A stretch of 5,027 bases of DNA, from the NCBI GenBank assembly GCA_031276105.1, contig JAISNS010000207.1:1-5027 (forward strand), given 5' to 3'. Origin of the DNA: Dysgonamonadaceae bacterium. Lineage in GTDB: Bacteria > Bacteroidota > Bacteroidia > Bacteroidales > Azobacteroidaceae. Of this stretch, positions 1 through 4,428 are shown in pieces. The first letter of the stretch is position 1. Each line of letters begins with the position of its first letter. A program made the position numbers and the translations under genes. The notes below the pieces were generated by a model. The model ran no database searches, had not been told where the DNA came from, and was given only the letters and a program-made list of their open reading frames with translations.

Positions 1-2
1 TG

Positions 3-68
3 ATTGCTGCGACGATTGCGCTGATCGCTAAGATCGGATTTAGGATGTATTGCAGCGGCATTACATGA
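3..68 (+). CDS. Possible C-terminal end of an upstream protein (partial, strand uncertain)
   Basis: An open frame enters from the left edge and stops at TGA 66-68. Its last 21 codons begin with a hydrophobic stretch (IAATIALIAKIGF) and end MYCSGIT, as a final membrane helix might. If real, the gene converges on ung, which suits the terminator and hairpin-rich spacer between them. The evidence is weak: the opposite strand carries an equally plausible reading, an ATG at 61-59 followed by a hydrophobic N-terminus (MPLQYILNPILAISAIVAAI) running off the left edge. I cannot name a family from so little sequence. Only one of the two readings is likely to be real. Confidence 0.25.
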   Translation: MAATIALIAKIGFRMYCSGIT

Positions 69-90
69 TCGGGGATTCGTTAGCTCTTAG

Positions 91-161
91 GGCAACCCGC
101 TACGGGGTTACGCTTAGCGACGATAATATACCCCGCACTGCGCTCCGCTTGTACGGGGTTA
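91..161. repeat. REP-like intergenic hairpin pair
   Basis: The gene-free stretch 69-247 contains two GC-rich hairpins. The first is AACCC (94-98) pairing with GGGTT (105-109). The second is a 9-bp imperfect stem, ACCCCGCAC (130-138) with GTACGGGGT (151-159), containing one G-T pair and a 12-nt loop. Both carry the same decamer TACGGGGTTA (101-110 and 152-161) in direct orientation. GC-rich tandem hairpins sharing a conserved arm, outside coding sequence and next to a gene end, are the usual form of REP/BIME-type elements. Family membership is inference; copy number in the genome would settle it. Confidence 0.45.
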
Positions 162-164
162 TCG

Positions 165-187
165 AGAGGAAAACACCTGACGGTGTT
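165..187 (-). terminator. Probable Rho-independent terminator of the asnA-ung transcript
   Basis: On the minus strand, 60 nt past the ung stop, AACACC (187-182) and GGTGTT (177-172) form a perfect 6-bp stem with the 4-nt loop GTCA. The stem runs directly into TTCCTCTC, giving four consecutive T's counting the stem end. The stem is only half G/C and the T-tract is short, so it is a moderate terminator candidate. On the plus strand the hairpin is followed by AAAC, so it points in the ung direction. Confidence 0.5.
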
Positions 188-247
188 AAACAAGTACCGC
201 GACAATTTTTTAATGCACAAAACGATGCCGTGCAAAGTATTAACCGC

Positions 248-910
248 TCACCACTGCACCGGCGTTTGCCCCGTTTGCGTCAGATAGTCGTTTGTTTTAC
301 TGAAGTGTTTATTGCCGAAAAAGCCGCGATGGGCAGACAATGGCGACGGATGGGGAGATTTCAACACCAAATGTTTGGACGGATCAATAAAAGCGCCTTT
401 TTGTTGCGCGTAAGATCCCCAAAGAATGAACACCAGATGCTGTTTTTCTTCTGCCAGACAATGGATAACCGCATCGGTAAACGTTTCCCATCCTTTGTTT
501 TGATGCGATCCGGCCGTATGCGCCCGCACGGTAAGCGTTGCGTTCAAAAGCAAAACGCCCTGAGTAGCCCAACGCGTCAGGCAGCCGTTAGACGGACGCG
601 GAACCCCTAAATCGGATGCAATTTCCGTGAAAATATTCTGAAGCGAAGGCGGAAAGGCAACGCCTTCATTGACCGAAAAGCACAGCCCGTGCGCCTGCCC
701 CGGTTCATGATAAGGATCCTGCCCGATGATCACAACCTTCACCCGGTCAAACGGACATTGACTGAAAGCGTTGAAAATCAACCCTCCGGGAGGATACACC
801 GTGCCCGTTGCATATTCGTTCCGGACAAAATCGGTCAATGTCTCAAAATAAGGCTTATCAAATTCCGGTTGCAGGCGTGTTTTCCAGGATTCTTCGATTT
901 TTACATTCAT
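248..910 (-). CDS. ung: Uracil-DNA glycosylase, family 1
   Basis: This enzyme removes uracil from DNA after cytosine deamination or dUTP misincorporation, starting base excision repair in the cytoplasm. The 220-residue product has the normal length for bacterial Ung and all family-1 signatures: the water-activating loop [13 protein letters not shown] (63-75, catalytic Asp65), the uracil-stacking Phe78, the LLLN strand with the uracil-specific Asn123, and the DNA-intercalation loop [13 protein letters not shown] (187-199) with catalytic His187 and wedge Leu191. The ATG at 910-908 gives the standard N-terminus. It begins 14 bp after the asnA stop on the same strand and has no visible promoter of its own, so it is probably the second gene of an asnA-ung transcript. 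A terminator candidate follows about 60 nt past the stop. The gene is intact with no missing key residue. Confidence 0.98.
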   Translation of the reverse strand: MNVKIEESWKTRLQPEFDKPYFETLTDFVRNEYATGTVYPPGGLIFNAFSQCPFDRVKVVIIGQDPYHEPGQAHGLCFSVNEGVAFPPSLQNIFTEIASDLGVPRPSNGCLTRWATQGVLLLNATLTVRAHTAGSHQNKGWETFTDAVIHCLAEEKQHLVFILWGSYAQQKGAFIDPSKHLVLKSPHPSPLSAHRGFFGNKHFSKTNDYLTQTGQTPVQW

Positions 911-924
911 CGTGTATTTTGCAG

Positions 925-1962
925 TTAAATAAGCGACATTCCGGCTTCGGCCGCTTCCGTTCGCATCCGGTCAGGCCAGATACCGGCTTGTATTTCACCA
1001 ATATGCGCTTTACGAAGGTAGAACATGCACAGGCGCGATTGTCCGATGCCGCCTCCGATACTCTGCGGAAGTTCCCCGTTCAGCAGTCGTTTATGGAAAT
1101 ACAACTCTTTGCGCATCTCCGTTCCCGTCAGTTTCAACTGCCTGAGCAGCGCATCCCGATCCACCCTGATACCCATAGAAGATATTTCGAACGAGCGGTT
1201 CAGCACTTCGTTCCACACCAGCAGATCGCCATTCAAACCGGGCAGACCTTCTTCCGAAACCGTCGACCAGTCGTCATAGTCCGGCGCCCGGCCGTCGTGT
1301 TTTTCTCCATTGCTCAATGCGCCGCCGATACCGATCACAAACACAGCTCCATAAGCTTTAGTGATCGCATTTTCTCGTTCTTTGGGCGTCAATGCGGGAT
1401 ATTTTTGCAACAGTTCTTCTGCATGAATGAAGTGTATATTGTCCGGAAGAATCGGTTTGAGGGCGGGAAACATTTCGTACACCAGATATTCCGTTCGCAC
1501 GATTGCCGCATAGATCCGGCCGACGATGCTTTTCAGAAAAGACACCGTTCGCTGTTCGCGTTTCATGTTCATTTCCCAGTCCCACTGGTCTACATACAGC
1601 GAGTGCATATTGCCCAGTTCTTCGTCCGAACGGATCGCATTCATATCGGCATAAATTCCGTAACCACATTCGATGCAGTAGTCTTTCAATATCATTCGTT
1701 TCCATTTGGCAAGCGAATGAACGATTTCCGCTTGAGCATCGTTCAAATCTTTGATCGGGAAAGAAACTGCCCGTTCGCTCCCATTCAAATCGTCATTAAT
1801 ACCGGTGCCCTTCATAACAAACAGCGGCGCCGTCACTCTCCTTAAACGCAGTTCGGAAGATAAATTTTGTGGAAAAAAATCTTTGATCTGTTGAATCCCT
1901 TTTTCGGTTTCCGCCAGATTTAGCAGGGCTTTGTAAGCCCCGGGTTTAATCAAATAGCTCAT
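925..1962 (-). CDS. asnA: Aspartate-ammonia ligase (AsnA-type asparagine synthetase)
   Basis: AsnA makes asparagine from aspartate, ammonia and ATP, releasing AMP and pyrophosphate. It is a cytoplasmic enzyme with a fold related to class II aminoacyl-tRNA synthetases and is unrelated to glutamine-dependent AsnB. The 345-residue product is full length, slightly longer than the E. coli enzyme. Recognisable blocks are RRVTAPLFV (41-49), [11 protein letters not shown] (120-130), [11 protein letters not shown] (222-232), [20 protein letters not shown] (245-264) with RVD following, and [13 protein letters not shown] (298-310), a glycine-rich segment matching the C-terminal active-site region of AsnA. 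The ATG at 1962-1960 is preceded by no purine-rich ribosome-binding site, which is common in Bacteroidota. A promoter candidate inside an inverted repeat lies 23-60 bp upstream. ung follows after 14 bp, so the two are probably co-transcribed although they share no pathway. Confidence 0.97.
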   Translation of the reverse strand: MSYLIKPGAYKALLNLAETEKGIQQIKDFFPQNLSSELRLRRVTAPLFVMKGTGINDDLNGSERAVSFPIKDLNDAQAEIVHSLAKWKRMILKDYCIECGYGIYADMNAIRSDEELGNMHSLYVDQWDWEMNMKREQRTVSFLKSIVGRIYAAIVRTEYLVYEMFPALKPILPDNIHFIHAEELLQKYPALTPKERENAITKAYGAVFVIGIGGALSNGEKHDGRAPDYDDWSTVSEEGLPGLNGDLLVWNEVLNRSFEISSMGIRVDRDALLRQLKLTGTEMRKELYFHKRLLNGELPQSIGGGIGQSRLCMFYLRKAHIGEIQAGIWPDRMRTEAAEAGMSLI

Positions 1963-1977
1963 AAATGTTTCATGTTT

Positions 1978-2022
1978 AGTGCGGCAAAGGTAATCATACT
2001 TTCGGAATCTTTTTGCCGCACT
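1978..2022. repeat. 11-bp perfect inverted repeat spanning the asnA promoter
   Basis: AGTGCGGCAAA (1978-1988) and TTTGCCGCACT (2012-2022) are exact reverse complements separated by 23 bp. One arm overlaps the TTTG half of the asnA -7 box and the likely transcription start; the other falls about where a -33 box would be. Neither strand has a T-tract after the repeat, so an intrinsic terminator for the upstream SDR gene is unlikely. A two-site operator for a transcription factor is the simplest reading, and the binding protein is unknown. Confidence 0.6.
1985..1992 (-). promoter_or_regulatory. Candidate asnA promoter, -7 box TACCTTTG
   Basis: On the minus strand TACCTTTG (1992-1985), followed by C, is an exact match to the Bacteroidota -7 consensus TAnnTTTG. 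It ends 22 nt before the asnA ATG, implying a very short leader. No TTTG -33 box appears at the expected distance; an A-rich arm of the surrounding inverted repeat occupies that position. A -7 match without a recognisable -33 box could reflect weak or activator-dependent transcription, which is inference. Confidence 0.6.
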
Positions 2023-2043
2023 GTGTGATATTAGGATCGGGAT

Positions 2044-2856
2044 TTAAATCGAAAAAGCATCAAAACCGCCGTCAATAACGGTCAACGTTCCCGTAACGAA
2101 CCGGGAGGCATCGCTGGCCAGCCATTGCAACGTACCTAACAATTCTTCCGGTTCGCCGAAACGACCGAAGGGTGTGTGAGCGATGATTTGCCGTGCTCTT
2201 TCGGTATACGAACCATCCGGATTGGTCAACAGCGTGCGGTTTTGTTCCGTGAGGAAGAATCCCGGAGCAATCGCATTGACACGCAGTCCGGCGCCGAATT
2301 TGGTCGCCAACTCGCCGGCCATGTATTTGGTAAAATTCGTAACGGCAGCTTTAGCCGTACCATATCCGCAAACCCTGGTCAGCGGACGAAGCGCCGATTC
2401 CGAAGCAATATTAATGATCGTGCCTGCTTTTTGATTGACCATCGCCCGCGAAAACGTCATCGTCGGCAATATAGTTCCGAAAAGATTCAGGTCGACTACT
2501 TTTTTGAAAGCCTCCGTATCCAAATCGAAAACGGTTTTATCCGGAGCGATAGTAGCTCCCGGCATGTTACCGCCCGCACCATTGATCAGTACGTCAATAC
2601 GACCATACTTGCCGATAATCTCGTCATAGTTCGTATTCAAAACGTCCTTGTTCAGCACATCGGTATAAAAAAACTCGGCCTCATAACCATTGTCTTTAAC
2701 CGCTTTTTCCAGCACCGATCCCGCCTCTTTGTTTCTGTCTAAAATGATCACTTTAGCACCTTGTTCCGCAAAATGATGTACCATCGAGTTGCCTAATATT
2801 CCGGCCGCTCCCGTAATCAAAACAACTTTGTCTTCTACACTAAATAGATTCTTCAT
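2044..2856 (-). CDS. SDR family oxidoreductase, probable D-mannonate oxidoreductase (UxuB-type)
   Basis: This is a classical short-chain dehydrogenase/reductase of 270 residues. Visible motifs are the nucleotide-binding TGAAGILG (15-22), Asp40 at the end of the second strand (LDRN), which favours NAD(H) over NADP(H), Asp66, NGAGG (92-96), Asn124, catalytic Ser152, and Tyr165/Lys169 in YGTAK. The C-terminal IDGGFDAF is typical of the superfamily. The stretch NGAGGNMPGATIAP, the APGFFLTEQNRTLL segment and GRFGEPEELLG resemble the SDR-type fructuronate reductases (as in Bacillus) that interconvert D-fructuronate and D-mannonate in hexuronate breakdown. That substrate call is by resemblance, and no uxuA or uronate isomerase lies in the window to support it; KduD-like or other polyol/uronate SDRs remain possible. 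It lies 81 bp upstream of asnA on the same strand, with asnA having its own promoter candidate. On the minus strand TAAATATG (2919-2912) is a one-mismatch -7 candidate about 55 bp upstream of the ATG. Confidence 0.85.
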   Translation of the reverse strand: MKNLFSVEDKVVLITGAAGILGNSMVHHFAEQGAKVIILDRNKEAGSVLEKAVKDNGYEAEFFYTDVLNKDVLNTNYDEIIGKYGRIDVLINGAGGNMPGATIAPDKTVFDLDTEAFKKVVDLNLFGTILPTMTFSRAMVNQKAGTIINIASESALRPLTRVCGYGTAKAAVTNFTKYMAGELATKFGAGLRVNAIAPGFFLTEQNRTLLTNPDGSYTERARQIIAHTPFGRFGEPEELLGTLQWLASDASRFVTGTLTVIDGGFDAFSI

Positions 2857-2994
2857 AAGATAAATAATTTATTTTACACGGCAATATAATCGCGTAAGAG
2901 CTTCATATCGCCATATTTAATTGAATATTTGAAAATTTGGAGGCGCAAGTTAGTTGAAAAAAACCGGAAACCGTTTCATTCTCGGATTTTTTTA
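2857..2994. other. AT-rich divergent intergenic region
   Basis: This is the outer part of the gene-free stretch between the divergent SDR gene and the tRNA. It is strongly AT-rich, with a short palindrome AAATAATTTATTT just upstream of the SDR ATG and an ATATT/AATAT inverted repeat near 2913-2928. No open frame here looks coding. It holds the presumed SDR promoter on the minus strand, and its right edge leads into the tRNA promoter. Confidence 0.5.
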
Positions 2995-3002
2995 TACCTT
3001 TG
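2974..3002 (+). promoter_or_regulatory. Probable tRNA-Arg promoter with -7 box TACCTTTG
   Basis: TACCTTTG (2995-3002), followed by C, matches the Bacteroidota -7 consensus TAnnTTTG exactly. Seventeen bases upstream is TTTC (2974-2977), one base off the -33 box TTTG and at a slightly short but acceptable distance. The expected start near 3008-3010 would give a roughly 45-nt leader before the mature tRNA, to be removed by RNase P. An 8-bp inverted repeat, AAACCGTT (2968-2975) and AACGGTTT (3004-3011), flanks the -7 box. Confidence 0.7.
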
Positions 3003-3012
3003 CAACGGTTTT

Positions 3013-3041
3013 TTGAGCGACAGAGTAACTCTGTTGAGCGA
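3013..3041 (+). repeat. Direct repeat flanking a palindrome in the tRNA leader
   Basis: TTGAGCGA occurs at 3013-3020 and again at 3034-3041. The 13 bases between the copies, CAGAGTAACTCTG, form a palindrome around a single central A. In RNA this could make a small hairpin of five or more pairs between the promoter and the mature 5' end of the tRNA. Its function is unknown; it could be a processing or regulatory element, or a short dispersed repeat. Confidence 0.6.
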
Positions 3042-3054
3042 AATTTAATCAACC

Positions 3055-3127
3055 GGCCCCGTAGTTTAGTGAATAGAACGTCAGATTCCGGTTCTGAAGG
3101 TCACAGGTTTGAGTCCTGTCGGGGTCA
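3055..3127 (+). tRNA. tRNA-Arg, anticodon CCG
   Basis: The cloverleaf folds fully. The acceptor stem is GGCCCCG (3055-3061) with CGGGGTC (3120-3126), including one G-T pair. The D stem is GTTT/GAAC, the anticodon stem TCAGA/TCTGA with loop TTCCGGT (3086-3092), the variable loop AGGTC, and the T stem ACAGG/CCTGT. The anticodon is CCG at 3088-3090, reading the arginine codon CGG. A at position 20 and C at 35 agree with known arginine identity elements. The discriminator is A3127 and CCA is not encoded (CAA follows), so the CCA end must be added by nucleotidyltransferase. Oddly, the D loop AGTGAATA lacks the usual GG and the T loop is TTTGAGT, so positions 19 and 56 read A and T instead of the near-universal G and C. 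No terminator is visible between it and the next gene. Confidence 0.95.
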
Positions 3128-3145
3128 CAATTCAAATATTTCATC

Positions 3146-3154
3146 TACCTTCTG
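3146..3154 (+). promoter_or_regulatory. Weak candidate promoter of the SPFH gene
   Basis: TACCTTCTG (3146-3154) resembles the TACCTTTG -7 boxes elsewhere in the window, differing at the end of the motif. No clear -33 box precedes it because the tRNA 3' end occupies that position. Readthrough from the tRNA promoter is an alternative, since no terminator is visible after the tRNA. Confidence 0.25.
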
Positions 3155-3193
3155 ATGTCTGTTAACATAATCAATAATTAAAATGTAAGTAAC

Positions 3194-4168
3194 ATGAATA
3201 CAAAAGAAAAAGACTTTAGCGGAGTGCGATTTTCAGGAATTGGAATGTTGATTTTCAATCTCCTTTTTTTATGTGGTGTGATTTATTTTTTCGTGTTTAT
3301 CATCGGAGCAGCCGAAGCAGACAGAATTTCCAACAATACGACCGGAATTTTAGTCGTCGCAGATTTGCTGTTACTGATCATCAACAGTATCTTCTGGGGA
3401 GGATTTATGCTAAACGAACCAAACGAAGCACGAGTGCTGTTATTTTTCGGCAAATATAAGGGAACGGTAAAAGACAACGGTTATTTTTGGGTTCATCCCT
3501 TTTATGTGAAGAAGAAATTGACCATGCGGGCGCGCAACATGGACGCCGAGCCTATTAAAGTCAATGATAAAACCGGAAATCCGGTAATGATAGGACAAGT
3601 CGTTGTTTGGAGAATCGTTGATACCTACAAGGCTTCGTTCGATATCGACAATATGGCGAAAACCACGGTTCCGGCAGGTACGAATACGGCGATGCGTATC
3701 AACGAAAAAATGAAATCCTACGAATATTTTGTGAAAGTACAGAGCGACGCGGCTTTGCGATATGTGGCGGGGATGTATGCCTACGATGATTCGGTAAATG
3801 ACGATGGCAGTTTGACTTTGCGTTCGGGTGGAGAAGAATTAAACGGTTTCCTCGAAAAACAATTGAACGAACGTCTGGCATTAGCAGGAATCGAAGTGCT
3901 GGAAGCGCGAATCAATTATTTGGCGTATGCTCCCGAAATAGCGGCAGTCATGTTACGCCGACAACAAGCCGACGCCATCATCGCCGCCCGCGAAAAAATC
4001 GTCGACGGAGCGGTAGGAATGGTGAAACAAGCGCTTCAAAAACTGTCTGAAGAAAATATTATCGAACTCGACGACGAAAAAAAGGCGGCAATGGTCAGCA
4101 ATCTTTTAGTCGTATTGTGCAGCGACGAACCCGCTCAACCCGTTATCAATTCGGGAACATTTTCTTGA
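3194..4168 (+). CDS. SPFH (band 7/stomatin-like) domain membrane protein
   Basis: SPFH proteins are membrane-anchored oligomers that scaffold lipid microdomains and membrane protease or stress functions. The 324-residue product has two hydrophobic segments near the N-terminus (about 14-41 and 49-72), then an SPFH domain from about 75 to 275 with the typical elements NEARVLLFFGKYKGTVKDNG, GNPVMIGQVVVWRIVDTYKA and a helical region ending ALAGIEVLEARINYLAYAPE. A REKIVDGAV segment and a short Asp/Glu- and Lys-rich tail follow. Most of the chain after the second helix is probably cytoplasmic. The ATG at 3194 gives the complete first membrane segment; there is no Shine-Dalgarno sequence, and an ATG-TAA start-stop pair lies at 3183-3188 just before it. 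The gene is intact. Its exact role cannot be read from sequence. Downstream, the normal gene neighbourhood appears disrupted by an rlmN remnant. Confidence 0.93.
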   Translation: MNTKEKDFSGVRFSGIGMLIFNLLFLCGVIYFFVFIIGAAEADRISNNTTGILVVADLLLLIINSIFWGGFMLNEPNEARVLLFFGKYKGTVKDNGYFWVHPFYVKKKLTMRARNMDAEPIKVNDKTGNPVMIGQVVVWRIVDTYKASFDIDNMAKTTVPAGTNTAMRINEKMKSYEYFVKVQSDAALRYVAGMYAYDDSVNDDGSLTLRSGGEELNGFLEKQLNERLALAGIEVLEARINYLAYAPEIAAVMLRRQQADAIIAAREKIVDGAVGMVKQALQKLSEENIIELDDEKKAAMVSNLLVVLCSDEPAQPVINSGTFS

Positions 4169-4186
4169 GAAATGTTAATTCTGTAA

Positions 4187-4372
4187 AGGAACCTTACGGA
4201 AACGGAAATCGTGCAACAAGTTTATTCGCTCAAAGAACATATTAACCGCATCGTGTTTATGGGTATCGGCGAACCGCTGAACAATTACGCCTCACTGATA
4301 AAATCGGTTCATCTTTTGCGCGACCGTATTGGGCTTAACTTTCCGACGGATGGCATTAAAAAATACAGATGA
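4187..4372 (+). pseudogene. Remnant of an RlmN/Cfr-family 23S rRNA methyltransferase gene
   Basis: This frame runs 61 codons between TAA 4184-4186 and TGA 4370-4372. It opens with RNLTETEIVQQV and continues with NRIVFMGIGEPLNNY, which are the RNLT..EI..QV and VFMGMGEPL.N blocks of RlmN (23S rRNA A2503 methyltransferase, radical SAM) and its relative Cfr; GEP lies in the SAM-binding region. Everything before is missing, including the cysteine cluster (CxxxCxxC) that carries the iron-sulfur cluster, because the SPFH stop lies only 18 bases upstream. After GLNF the family pattern breaks: the expected RR-T-ST segment is reduced to PTDGI before the stop. A full enzyme is about 340-400 residues, so this cannot be functional. 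Bases just upstream (TTCTGTAAAGGA) could retain an out-of-frame trace of the FC...G segment, which is speculative. The TGA overlaps an ATG at 4369 that is in frame with the next gene. Confidence 0.8.
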
Positions 4373-4428
4373 TGAACAATAATGAAAACGCAGGAAAAGC
4401 CTGCACGGAAAGGAATAACGAAAGAACA

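Noticed and set aside
50..610. Plus-strand open frame of 186 codons over the left intergenic region and ung
   Set aside because: It crosses the hairpin-rich spacer and continues antisense to the conserved C-terminal half of Ung; no domain or translation signal supports it.
808..1845. Plus-strand open frame of 345 codons opposite asnA
   Set aside because: It is antisense to a clear full-length AsnA with all family blocks. The predicted protein is rich in His, Arg, Phe and Gln with no recognisable domain, as expected for a shadow frame.
1978..2022. The inverted repeat as a Rho-independent terminator for the SDR gene
   Set aside because: On neither strand is the second arm followed by a T-tract, the loop would be 23 nt, and an exact -7 promoter box overlaps one arm.
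2176..2742. Plus-strand open frame of 188 codons opposite the SDR gene
   Set aside because: It lies entirely antisense to an SDR with intact catalytic and cofactor motifs; its composition is Arg- and Phe-rich without a family pattern.
3055..3127. tRNA gene as an integration (attachment) site for a mobile element
   Set aside because: No repeat of the tRNA 3' end, no integrase and no compositional change were seen right after the tRNA; the SPFH gene following it looks native.
4390..4404. Small hairpin GCAGG/CCTGC upstream of the GyrI-like gene as a terminator or attenuator
   Set aside because: The stem is only 5 bp with no following T-tract, and 5-bp inverted repeats are common by chance.
4369..4428. 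Upstream in-frame ATGs (4369, 4372) as the start of the GyrI-like protein, translationally coupled to the rlmN remnant by the ATGATGA overlap
   Set aside because: The added 19-20 residues are polar, Asn- and Glu-rich and outside the known family N-terminus; 4429 fits better. Coupling remains possible but is unsupported.
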